Shown here piece by piece: positions 1 through 6,313 of a DNA stretch of 7,215 nucleotides. The stretch is taken from contig VBGS01000053.1 in the NCBI GenBank assembly GCA_005889445.1, positions 1 to 7,215 on the forward strand. The letters are read 5' to 3'. Source of the DNA: Chloroflexota bacterium (GTDB lineage Bacteria; Chloroflexota; Limnocylindria; P2-11E). A program made the translations under genes and the position numbers. Below the pieces are notes generated by a model, which was not told the origin of the DNA, did not search any database, and worked only from the letters and a program-made list of their open reading frames with translations. How positions within the stretch are numbered: the stretch's first letter is position 1; the number at the start of each line of letters is the position of its first letter.

Positions 1-123
1 GCTAGCAGCGCCCTCGTAGACTGCTCGCGTGTTCTTCTTCTTCAGGTCCCGGCACCCGCGCACGGTCGGCGGCCACATCTTCATCGGCCGGACCGCGCGC
101 TCGCCGCAGTTCCATGGAAAGGA
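1..123. other. Upstream stretch, no confident gene
   Basis: No plus-strand gene can be recognised here, and I see no convincing -35/-10 promoter pair, terminator or RNA gene. On the minus strand a frame with a start-like ATG at 84-82 runs open to the window edge (28 codons). It begins MKMWPPTVRGCRDLKKKNTR and ends its codons almost always in G or C, as the real genes here do. It has no clear ribosome binding site and I recognise no family. It may be the first codons of a divergent gene, in which case this interval would hold the promoters of both that gene and the plus-strand operon, or it may be chance. Confidence 0.3.
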
Positions 124-124
124 G
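120..124 (+). promoter_or_regulatory. Ribosome binding site for the PIN-TRAM gene
   Basis: AGGAG (within AAAGGAG at 118-124) lies 8 nt before the GTG at 133. The alternative GTG at 124 overlaps this site and so cannot use it. The site therefore favours the start at 133. Confidence 0.75.
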
Positions 125-132
125 TGGTCAGA

Positions 133-1206
133 GTGGCGTTCATCCGTCTTGTCGCAGCACTCATCGGCTTCGTCTTTGGTTTCTTTCTCGGCGCGTCGCT
201 CCTTCAGGTCACCCAGGTCACGCCCGTCAGCAATCAGGTCCTCGTCGTTCTTCTTCTCGCGACGGCGTGCGCGATCCTCGGCTGGCTCGGAGCGCCGTAC
301 GTCACCGTCAAGCCCGCCGGGTTCATCGTCGCGTGGATCCGCGCGACGTCGGCTGGCAATCTCGTCGGTGGCGCGCTGGGGGGCGGGTTCGGGCTCATGC
401 TCGCGCTCTTCCTCGCGTTCCCGCTTTCGTTCCTTCCAGGTGAGGTAGGTCGCTTCGCCCCGCTCGTCGGGGCGGTCGTCCTCGGGCTGGTTGGCGCGAC
501 CGCGGGGGCCGTCAAACGGAACGAGCTTGCGCAGCTCGTTCGGGAGGTGCGCGGCCGCGGGCGCGAGCGCACCACCGACGCGCGGCTCCTTCTCGACACG
601 TCCGTGATCATCGACGGACGTGTCGCTGACGTGGTCCGGAGCGGCTTCGTGCGCGGGACGCTCATCGTTCCCCGATTCGTCCTCGCGGAGCTTCAGTACT
701 TCGCGGACTCGTCCGACGGATCCCGCCGCGAGCGCGGGCGTCGCGGGCTCGAGATGCTCGCGAAGATGCAGAAGGAAGCCACCGTGAAGGTCGAGCTCTC
801 CGATGACGACCCGACCGGAGCCGGCGCCGACGGCAAGCTCGTCACCCTCGCGCAGGCGCTGGGTATTCCGATCATGACGAACGACTACGGCCTCAATCGC
901 GTCGCGGAGCTTCAGGGAATCACCGTCCTGAACATGAACGACCTCGCCAAGGCCGTTCGCCCGGTCGTCCTTCCCGGCGAGGAGATCACCGTGCGAGTGA
1001 TCCAGGAAGGGAAGGAACAAGGACAGGGCGTCGGCTATCTCGAGGATGGGACGATGGTCGTGATCGAGAACGGCGCTCGCCATCTCGGCAACGAGCTCGC
1101 GGTCGGCGTCATGCGCGTGCTGCAGACCGTCGGCGGTCGGATGATCTTCGCGCAGCCGAAGGGCGAGCTTGCGGAGCCGCGGCGCCCGCGCGCAATCGAT
1201 CGATAG
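133..1206 (+). CDS. Membrane-anchored PIN-TRAM domain protein (YacL-like, putative RNase)
   Basis: The 357-residue product matches the YacL-type architecture. Four hydrophobic helices lie at about residues 3-24, 33-53, 77-97 and 106-127. A basic linker follows, then a PIN domain (about 150-265) and a TRAM domain (about 279-342). PIN nucleases bind metal through acidic residues. The candidates here are D155 and D161 in LLLDTSVIIDGR, E186 in LAELQ, D233 in GADGKL and D251 in TNDYGLN, so the active site looks intact. TRAM is an RNA-binding fold. A membrane-bound ribonuclease role is inferred, and the substrate is unknown for most of this family. The GTG at 133 is preferred over the in-frame GTG at 124 because only 133 has a well-placed AGGAG. 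The stop at 1204-1206 directly abuts the ispD ATG, which suggests translational coupling. This is the usual neighbour of ispD in many Gram-positive bacteria. Confidence 0.93.
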   Translation: MAFIRLVAALIGFVFGFFLGASLLQVTQVTPVSNQVLVVLLLATACAILGWLGAPYVTVKPAGFIVAWIRATSAGNLVGGALGGGFGLMLALFLAFPLSFLPGEVGRFAPLVGAVVLGLVGATAGAVKRNELAQLVREVRGRGRERTTDARLLLDTSVIIDGRVADVVRSGFVRGTLIVPRFVLAELQYFADSSDGSRRERGRRGLEMLAKMQKEATVKVELSDDDPTGAGADGKLVTLAQALGIPIMTNDYGLNRVAELQGITVLNMNDLAKAVRPVVLPGEEITVRVIQEGKEQGQGVGYLEDGTMVVIENGARHLGNELAVGVMRVLQTVGGRMIFAQPKGELAEPRRPRAIDR

Positions 1207-1905
1207 ATGAGGGGCGCGGTCTGCGCCATCCTCGCGGCGGGTGCGTCGACACGTGCGGGTGTCGACAAGGTGGGCGCCGACCTCGGCGGCCAGCCGGTGC
1301 TCGCGTGGTCGATCGCCGCGGCCCGGGCATCCGGAGCCTTCGACCGCATCGTCATCGTGACCCGACACGACCGGCCGCGCGGCCCGATCGAAGCGATCGC
1401 GCGCGCAGCGGCGCCCGGCACGACCGTCGTGGCGGGAGGCGAGACCAGGACCCACTCCACCTGGGCTGCGCTCGCCGCTGCGCAGGACGCTGATGTGATC
1501 GCCATCCACGACAGCGCGCGGCCCTTCGCGCCGCCATCGCTCTTCGCGCGCTGCGTCGAGATCGCGCGTCACGAGGGCAGCGCCGTCGCGGGGCTGCCGC
1601 TCGCCGACACGGTGCGACGCGCGGACGAGGCCGGCGTCGCGGTCGAGGAGATCTCGCGCGAGGGGCTGTGGTCGGCGCAGACACCGCAGGCCTTCCGTCG
1701 CGAGCTGCTCGAGCGCGCGCGGGTGACGGCCGGCGACCGCTCCTTCAGCGACGACGCCGCTGCCGTACGCGCGGCGGGGTTTCCCGTCCGGATGATCCTC
1801 GGGGAGGCCAGAAACCTGAAGATCACGACGACGGAGGACCTCGCCTACGCCCGCGAGCTCGTCGCCAAGGGCCTCGTCGGCATCCCCGCGCTCGAGCCGC
1901 GGTGA
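1207..1905 (+). CDS. ispD: 2-C-methyl-D-erythritol 4-phosphate cytidylyltransferase
   Basis: IspD joins CTP and 2-C-methyl-D-erythritol 4-phosphate to give CDP-methylerythritol, the third step of the non-mevalonate (MEP) isoprenoid pathway in the cytoplasm. The 232-residue length is normal. The nucleotide-binding start reads AILAAGASTRAG with K21 in the place of the catalytic lysine of the usual PKQ motif; here the local sequence is VDK. The IHDSARPF motif (D102, R105), the LWSAQTPQAF segment and the C-terminal NLKITTTEDL motif (K205) are all present. The ATG follows the upstream stop with no gap, and no strong Shine-Dalgarno precedes it, so it is probably translated by coupling. Its TGA stop overlaps the ispF GTG by 4 nt (GTGA). 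The slightly divergent N-terminal loop (no PKQ) is the only oddity. Confidence 0.97.
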   Translation: MRGAVCAILAAGASTRAGVDKVGADLGGQPVLAWSIAAARASGAFDRIVIVTRHDRPRGPIEAIARAAAPGTTVVAGGETRTHSTWAALAAAQDADVIAIHDSARPFAPPSLFARCVEIARHEGSAVAGLPLADTVRRADEAGVAVEEISREGLWSAQTPQAFRRELLERARVTAGDRSFSDDAAAVRAAGFPVRMILGEARNLKITTTEDLAYARELVAKGLVGIPALEPR

Positions 1906-2384
1906 CGGCGACCTCCCGGGTCGGGCTCGGGTACGATATTCATCGTCTCGCGGCGGGTCGCCGTCTGGTCGTAGGCGGCGTAGCGATCGAGCATCCGACC
2001 GGGCTCGTAGGTCACTCCGACGGCGACGTCCTCCTCCATGCGGTCATGGACGCGATCCTCGGAGCGACCGGTCTCGGCGATCTTGGATCGCATTTCCCGA
2101 GCGACGACCCGCGTCTCGCCGGTGCGGACAGCGCTCGGCTGCTGCGCCAGATCGGGTCGAAGGTCCGCGAGGCGGGCTACAGCGTCGTATCGATCGACGC
2201 GACGGTCGTCGCCGAGGCGCCGCGCATGGGCGAGCACCTCCCGGCGATGCGGCGCGCGATCGCGGCTGGTCTGGCCATCGCGCCGGAGAGCGTGAGCGTC
2301 AAGGCCAAGACGAACGACGGTGTGGGCGCGATCGGCGCGGGCGATGCGATCGCCGCGATCGCGGTGGCACTCGCGACCAAGTAG
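1902..2384 (+). CDS. ispF: 2-C-methyl-D-erythritol 2,4-cyclodiphosphate synthase
   Basis: IspF cyclises CDP-methylerythritol 2-phosphate to methylerythritol 2,4-cyclodiphosphate with release of CMP, two steps after IspD. The 160-residue length is typical of this trimeric, zinc-dependent family. The metal ligands are visible as D12 and H14 in GLGYDIHRL and H46 in DVLLHAVMDA. The GHSDGD loop (H38-D42), the FPSDDP segment, the EAPRMGEHLPAM region and the terminal VKAKTNDGVGAIGAGD motif follow in order. The last is usually KATTxExLGFxGxGEG, so the usual glutamate is aspartate here. The GTG start at 1902 overlaps the ispD stop and sits just ahead of the first conserved strand, which fixes the N-terminus well. 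The longer in-frame opening upstream is antisense-free shadow of ispD and has no family homology. ispD and ispF are separate but overlapping, a layout close to the fused IspDF proteins of other bacteria. Confidence 0.96.
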   Translation: MTATSRVGLGYDIHRLAAGRRLVVGGVAIEHPTGLVGHSDGDVLLHAVMDAILGATGLGDLGSHFPSDDPRLAGADSARLLRQIGSKVREAGYSVVSIDATVVAEAPRMGEHLPAMRRAIAAGLAIAPESVSVKAKTNDGVGAIGAGDAIAAIAVALATK

Positions 2385-2391
2385 CGCCCGC

Positions 2392-3858
2392 GTGGCGCCC
2401 AGGAGAAACGACATACAGCGAGCCGACCTCCCAGCGATCCGTTTGTACGACAGCGCGACGCGTTCGGTGCGGCCGTTCGAGCCGCTCGAGCGCGGCCGGG
2501 TCGGCATGTACAACTGCGGTCCGACGGTCTACGACCGGCAGCACATCGGGAACCTGTACAGCTACGTCGTCGTGGACGTGCTCCGGCGGACGCTGGAGTA
2601 CTTCGACCTGGGCGTGAAGCAGGTCATGAACATCACCGACGTCGGCCACATCGTCGACGATGCGGACGCGGGCGTCGACAAGATGGCCATCGGCGCCGAG
2701 CGCGCCGGCAAGACGCCGCTCCAGATCGCGGACGCGTACACGCGCCTCTTCATGGCGGACCGCCACCGCCTCAACATCCTCGACCCCCAGGTGGTCCCGA
2801 AGGCGACGGACCACATCCCCGAGATGATCGCGCTCATCGAGCGTCTCATCGCCAAGGGGAACGCGTATGTCGCCGCAGACGGGGTCTACTTCGACGTGAC
2901 GACGTTCCCCGGGTACGGAACCCGGCTCAACGCCGAGGCGCCCGATCAGCGGATCGCCGGTGCCCGCGTCGAGGTGAACGAGAACAAGCGGCACCCGAAC
3001 GACTTCGCGCTCTGGCGTCGAGCGAAGGCCGGCGATCTCCAGCAGTGGGACTCTCCATGGGGTCGCGGGAATCCGGGGTGGCACATCGAGTGCTCCGCGA
3101 TGTCGATGAAATACCTGGGCGAGACATTTGATCTGCACTCCGGTGGCGAGGATCACCTCTTTCCGCATCACGAGTGTGAGATCGCGCAGTCGGAGGCGGC
3201 GACGGGCAAACCGTTCGTCCGCTATTGGGTGCACGTGCGGTTCCTGCGAGTCGACAGCGAGAAGATGGCGAAATCGAAAGGCGGGTTCCTCACGCTCGAC
3301 GACGTGGTTGCGTGGGGCTACGACCCACTCGCCTTCAGGCTGCTCGCCCTCGGCGCGGGCTACCGCACCGGGCTCGACTTCACCCGCGAAGGCATGAATG
3401 CGGCGCAATCGAGGCTCGAGCGTTGGCGGCGGACGATCGGCGCCGCGTATGCCGCGACAAAGGGGCGGGTCGCGGAGCCGGAGGGCGAGCACGCCATCAC
3501 GTCCGAGTTCCGCGCGGCCCTCGCGGACGACGTCAATACACCGAAGGCGCTCGCCGCGGCCGAGAAGGCGCTCGCCCTCGCCGCGATATCCGACACCGAC
3601 GAGCAGGAGCGCGCGCTCTGGATGCTCTTCGACATGGACCGCGTCCTCGGCCTCTCGCTCAGGGATGCGGCGGCGACGACAGACGAGCTGGCCGCGGACG
3701 AGCGCGCGCTCTTCGACCAGCGTGAGGGAGCGCGGAGGAGCGGCGACTACGCAAAGAGCGACGAGCTTCGCAAGGAACTGCTCGAGCGGTACGGCATTCA
3801 AGTGAAAGACACCAAGGACGGGACGCGCTGGGAGCGCGTCGGTCGCAAAGGAGCATGA
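2392..3858 (+). CDS. cysS: Cysteinyl-tRNA synthetase
   Basis: This class I aminoacyl-tRNA synthetase charges tRNA-Cys using ATP. The HIGH-type signature is HIGN at 51-54 and the KMSKS loop is KMAKS at 291-295. The zinc site is intact: C42 in MYNCGPTVYD, C234 in HIECSAM, and H259 and E263 in FPHHECE. The usual asparagine between the two glutamates of that last motif is cysteine here (C262). A helical region and the short C-terminal end KDTKDGTRWER follow, as in bacterial CysRS. With the GTG at 2392 the product is 488 residues, a little over the common length of about 460-480, because about 16 residues precede the family's usual beginning (RLYDSATR). The start is uncertain: an AGGAG at 2401-2405 lies downstream of this GTG. 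The gene begins 7 nt after ispF, and its TGA stop is 2 nt before the rlmB start. Confidence 0.96.
   Translation: MAPRRNDIQRADLPAIRLYDSATRSVRPFEPLERGRVGMYNCGPTVYDRQHIGNLYSYVVVDVLRRTLEYFDLGVKQVMNITDVGHIVDDADAGVDKMAIGAERAGKTPLQIADAYTRLFMADRHRLNILDPQVVPKATDHIPEMIALIERLIAKGNAYVAADGVYFDVTTFPGYGTRLNAEAPDQRIAGARVEVNENKRHPNDFALWRRAKAGDLQQWDSPWGRGNPGWHIECSAMSMKYLGETFDLHSGGEDHLFPHHECEIAQSEAATGKPFVRYWVHVRFLRVDSEKMAKSKGGFLTLDDVVAWGYDPLAFRLLALGAGYRTGLDFTREGMNAAQSRLERWRRTIGAAYAATKGRVAEPEGEHAITSEFRAALADDVNTPKALAAAEKALALAAISDTDEQERALWMLFDMDRVLGLSLRDAAATTDELAADERALFDQREGARRSGDYAKSDELRKELLERYGIQVKDTKDGTRWERVGRKGA
2401..2405 (+). promoter_or_regulatory. Shine-Dalgarno-like AGGAG inside the cysS 5' end
   Basis: AGGAG lies downstream of the GTG at 2392. 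The only in-frame codon at a normal spacing is ATA at 2413 (7 nt away), a very rare initiator. The next conventional candidate is TTG at 2443, which would cut into the conserved N-terminus. Either translation starts at 2392 by coupling to ispF, or ATA is the real start. The sequence does not settle it. Confidence 0.4.
3847..3853 (+). promoter_or_regulatory. Ribosome binding site for rlmB
   Basis: AAAGGAG lies 7 nt before the ATG at 3861 but only 1 nt before the ATG at 3855 that overlaps the cysS stop. It therefore selects 3861 as the start. The site sits inside the last codons of cysS. Confidence 0.8.
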
Positions 3859-3860
3859 CC

Positions 3861-5381
3861 ATGGACGAATCAGAGCGCACCGACCCAGAGCCTGAGGCAC
3901 CACCGCCTCCACGCGCCGACGCGAATCCGGGAGCGAATCAGGGAGCGCCGCAGGCCTCGCAGCCGCAGTTCCCGGCCGATGCCGACGCCAATCGCCGCCG
4001 CGGTCGACGGGGCCGTCGCGGCCGAGGCGGTGGCGGCGGATTTGGCGGACCGCGTCCGCCCTTCGCGGGACCTCGCCCGCAGTTCGGCGGGCAGCGCCCG
4101 CAGTTCGGAGCGCAGCCGTTCCGTCCGCAGCAGCAATTCGCACCGCGAGAGGACAGCGAGCAAGCCCGCGAGCTCGGCGCATACGAGCGCCGGCAGGCGC
4201 AGCGCCAGCGCGGTGGACAGGGCTGGCGCGGACCGGGACAAGGCCAGCGCCCCGGCGGCTGGGGCCGCGGTCCGCGTGGCGGCCAGCAGGGCTACGCCGA
4301 GCAGGTCCGCCGCGTCACATCTGGCGTGCGCACGACCGCACCGTCGCACGCGCCCACCGGCGAGCCGATCGCCGGGCCGCACGCGATCCTCGAGGCGATC
4401 CGTGCCGGTCGCAACGTTCGCCGGCTGTACGTCTCCGAGGACCGGAGCCTCCGCACCGGTGCGGTCAATGAGCTCATCACCGAGGCGCAGACGCGGCGCA
4501 TTTTCGTTCGCTACATCGACAAGATGGAGATCGCGCGGCTCTCCCCGGTCGAGAACCACCAGGGTGTCGTCGCGATCGTCGAGGGCAAGTCGGGCGTCGA
4601 GCTCGATGAGCTGCTCCTCCATCTCGACACGCTTTCGGATCCGGCGCTCGTCCTGGTCCTCGACTCGCTGCAGGATCCGCAGAACTTCGGCGTGGTGCTC
4701 CGTTCGGCGGAAGGCGCCGGTGTCGATGGAGTGGTGATCCCGCATCACCGCGCCGTCGGCGTGAGTCCGGCGGTCGCGAAGACGAGCGCGGGCGCGAGCG
4801 AGCACCTGCTGATCGCGGACGTCGCAAATCTGCGGCAGGCGATCGACGCTCTGAAAGAGAAGGGCCTCTGGGTCGTCGGCGCGGACGAGAGCGGCGATCT
4901 TCTGTACGACGAGGTCGACTACCGCGGGCCGACCGCGGTCGTGATCGGTGGAGAGGGAGAGGGAATTCGGCGACTCGTGCTCGAGGGGTGCGATCAGGTC
5001 GTGCGCATCCCGATGGAAGGTCAGGTCGCCTCGCTCAACGCGGCGGCCGCCGGCACGGTGATGCTCTACGAAGCGCTGCGGCAGCGCCGCCGCGACGTGC
5101 CTCCGGCGCAGACGCGCACCCCGCGACCCGCAGTTCCCGAGCCGAAGAACGGGGAGCTCGAGCCGCCCGAGCCGGCTGAGGCTCCGGAGGGCGGGACGGA
5201 CGAGACCGATCAGCTCGCCGGGGCAGCCGAGACCGCAGACATGGAATCGCCGACGGCGAGTGCCAGCAGCGAACCGGAGAGTGCGGTGCCGACCGAGCCG
5301 GTCGACGACAAGCCCGCGAAGCCCAAGCGCGCGAAGAGTGCGACGCCACGTAAACGCGCTCCAAAGAAGGCCGCCGAATAG
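3861..5381 (+). CDS. rlmB: TrmH/RlmB-family rRNA 2'-O-methyltransferase with long disordered tails
   Basis: The core is a SPOUT-class, S-adenosylmethionine-dependent RNA ribose methyltransferase. It most resembles RlmB, which methylates G2251 of 23S rRNA. The N-terminal RNA-binding domain spans about residues 167-245 (GPHAILEAI, NHQGVVAIV). The SPOUT domain spans about 262-410: motif 1 is DSLQDPQNFGVVLRSAEGAG with D272 and R281, motif 2 is VIGGEGEGI, and motif 3 is IPMEGQVASLNAAAAG with N393. The core is normal size, but the protein is 506 residues against about 245 for E. coli RlmB. Residues 1-165 are low-complexity: an acidic/Pro start, an RRRGRRGRRGRGGGGGFGG stretch, 7-residue RPQFGGQ-like repeats, then a Gln/Arg/Gly-rich part. 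Residues 411-506 go from acidic to a Lys/Pro/Ala tail. These ends are probably disordered and may bind RNA. The start at 3861 is set by the ribosome binding site. The exact rRNA target is inferred from the family. Confidence 0.92.
   Translation: MDESERTDPEPEAPPPPRADANPGANQGAPQASQPQFPADADANRRRGRRGRRGRGGGGGFGGPRPPFAGPRPQFGGQRPQFGAQPFRPQQQFAPREDSEQARELGAYERRQAQRQRGGQGWRGPGQGQRPGGWGRGPRGGQQGYAEQVRRVTSGVRTTAPSHAPTGEPIAGPHAILEAIRAGRNVRRLYVSEDRSLRTGAVNELITEAQTRRIFVRYIDKMEIARLSPVENHQGVVAIVEGKSGVELDELLLHLDTLSDPALVLVLDSLQDPQNFGVVLRSAEGAGVDGVVIPHHRAVGVSPAVAKTSAGASEHLLIADVANLRQAIDALKEKGLWVVGADESGDLLYDEVDYRGPTAVVIGGEGEGIRRLVLEGCDQVVRIPMEGQVASLNAAAAGTVMLYEALRQRRRDVPPAQTRTPRPAVPEPKNGELEPPEPAEAPEGGTDETDQLAGAAETADMESPTASASSEPESAVPTEPVDDKPAKPKRAKSATPRKRAPKKAAE
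4049..4114 (+). repeat. Degenerate 21-nt tandem repeat in the rlmB N-terminal tail
   Basis: About three units with a 21-nt period encode PRPPFAG, PRPQFGG and QRPQFGA. The 13-mer GCCCGCAGTTCGG occurs identically at 4075-4087 and 4096-4108. The period keeps the reading frame, so repeat number could change without breaking the gene. It follows the RGG-like segment and forms part of the predicted disordered tail. Confidence 0.7.
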
Positions 5382-5391
5382 CGCACCGGGG

Positions 5392-5763
5392 CTAATCGCG
5401 CGCGGCCAGGCCGACCGTCCGCCGCCAGTGCTGCTGACCGAGCTCGAAACCGATCGCGCATCCGAGATCGACGAGCTCGGCCTCACTGAAGCACGCATGC
5501 AGGCGCGCCCAGAGCTCATCGCCGGCGCGATCCGAGTCGTACGCGATCGCGTCGGCCCATTCGAGAGCCGCCCGCTCCGGGTCGCTCCAGCGGGCGAGAT
5601 CCGTCACCTCGGGATCGCTCGCAAGATACCGGTAACAGAGATCCTTGATGCGCTGATCGGCGACACCTCGCTCGATCACGTTCTCCTGGATGTAGCGCCA
5701 GCTCGCGAGCGCCTCCGGCACGAGCGCGCGGACCTCAGCGGCGGTCGCCCCGAGCCGCCCCAC
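5392..5763 (-). CDS. CMD/AhpD-like protein lacking the redox CxxC, partner of the selenoprotein
   Basis: This 123-residue protein reads as a shortened carboxymuconolactone decarboxylase-like (alpha-helical AhpD-fold) protein. RIKDLCYRYLA near residue 38 matches the helix that normally leads into the CxxC. ERAALEWADAI and the C-terminal FSEAELVDLGCAIGFELGQQ match the family's later helices. The segment that should hold CxxC and the residues after it is missing: the sequence passes directly from YRYLASDPEV to the ERAALEWA helix. It is therefore unlikely to do thiol redox chemistry by the AhpD mechanism and may be a structural partner. Its GTG start (5763-5761) shares one base with the TAG stop of the upstream CMD gene (TAGTG), which implies coupled, perhaps stoichiometric, translation. 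Its stop faces the rlmB stop across 10 nt, with no T-tailed terminator hairpin visible. The family call is moderately sure; the substrate is unknown. Confidence 0.72.
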   Translation of the reverse strand: MGRLGATAAEVRALVPEALASWRYIQENVIERGVADQRIKDLCYRYLASDPEVTDLARWSDPERAALEWADAIAYDSDRAGDELWARLHACFSEAELVDLGCAIGFELGQQHWRRTVGLAARD

Positions 5764-6299
5764 TAACGCAGCTCGCCGTGGCCGACGCCCCAGGTCTTGA
5801 TGACGCGCTGCTGGCCGTAGGTCACCGCGATGAACGATCCAAGCTCGACGATCTCAGGGTCCGTGAGCTGTTCACGGAGCATCGCCCAAACGCGATCGTC
5901 GGCGCCCTCAGGGTCCCAGACCAGCATGCTCGTGTAGAGGAGCGCGGCCTTTTGGCGCGCGGTGAAACGGTCGGACCGCTCGAAGTTCAGGAGCTCCCTG
6001 TAATCAGCCTCGGTCAGCCCCTGCTCTCCGCCCCGGAGAGACCGCTGCGACCCTCAGTAGTTGCACTCGATGGTCTGTGACACGTACACGCGGCACAGCT
6101 CCTTGAGGGAATGCTCGAGGACGCCGTTCCGGAAGATCCGGTCCCACGCGCGGGAGAACGCGCGGGCAACCGCGGGAACGTGCGAACGGATCGCCTGCGT
6201 CTCAGGGCGTGGCGTCCCGAAGCGCCGCGCATGCTCCATGTATTCGCGCAGCTCGGCGTCGTCGAGCTCGTCGACGTCGACGTAGCTGATGCGCGCCAC
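5763..6299 (-). CDS. CMD/AhpD-like selenoprotein with in-frame UGA (CxxU), 178 residues
   Basis: Conventional reading stops after 81 codons at the TGA at 6056-6054, directly after IECNY. The next residues in the same frame are GSQRS, and the frame stays open for 96 codons to the TAG at 5765-5763. Members of the carboxymuconolactone decarboxylase/AhpD family carry CxxC here, often as CxYCGSxRS. Read with selenocysteine at 82, the pattern is E67-x11-C79-x2-U82-x3-R86. This equals the EX11CX2CX3H spacing of AhpD with Cys replaced by Sec and His by Arg. The downstream part contains family helices (FTARQKAALLYTSML and LTDPEIVELGSFIAVTYGQQ). A SECIS-like hairpin follows the UGA. The likely role is a thiol/selenol oxidoreductase or peroxidase-type reaction with unknown substrate. 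The GTG start lies 14 nt after the propeller stop, with only a weak GAGG upstream. Alternatives are a nonsense mutation or a sequencing error; the intact downstream frame, the hairpin and the stop/start overlap argue against both. Confidence 0.85.
6012..6052 (-). promoter_or_regulatory. Predicted bacterial SECIS hairpin
   Basis: The hairpin starts two bases after the UGA (6056-6054). Reading on the minus strand, the apical stem pairs CUCUCCG (6040-6034) with CGGAGAG (6030-6024), 7 perfect pairs around a GGG loop (6033-6031). A lower stem pairs CAGC (6047-6044) with GCUG (6018-6015), and an outer GGU (6052-6050) pairs with ACC (6014-6012). An internal loop separates the two upper parts and a 2-nt CG bulge separates the outer ones. 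The apical loop begins 20 nt after the UGA and its first bases are G, which fits the general description of bacterial SECIS elements read by SelB. All of it lies within coding sequence, as is normal in bacteria. The structure was paired by hand; no folding energy was computed. Confidence 0.72.
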
Positions 6300-6313
6300 G
6301 CGTCGATTGTGCC

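Noticed and set aside
2299..4182. Minus-strand 627-codon open frame across cysS, and a similar 549-codon frame antisense to rlmB
   Set aside because: Long antisense frames are common in high-GC genes. These are Arg/Leu-rich, show no family motif, and oppose well-identified genes.
5382..5425. Bidirectional terminator between the convergent stops
   Set aside because: The gap is 10 nt, and the nearby GGCC-rich inverted repeat has too short a loop and no T-run; no supportable terminator.
6054..6056. TGA read as tryptophan or glycine through an altered genetic code
   Set aside because: TGA serves as the terminator of ispD, cysS and the propeller gene in this same window.
5778..6080. Plus-strand 100-codon open frame
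   Set aside because: It lies antisense to the C-terminal half of the CMD selenoprotein, has no recognisable domain, and is explained by high GC content.
6255..6285. Short GTCGAC-type repeat
   Set aside because: It encodes the acidic VDVDELDD stretch of the CMD protein and reflects codon choice; no sign of a repeat element.
6054..6299. Truncated 81-residue CMD pseudogene ending at the TGA
   Set aside because: The downstream frame is intact for 96 codons with family homology, has no start codon near its beginning, and overlaps the next gene precisely; decay would be expected to break it. A single point mutation or read error cannot be excluded without more data.
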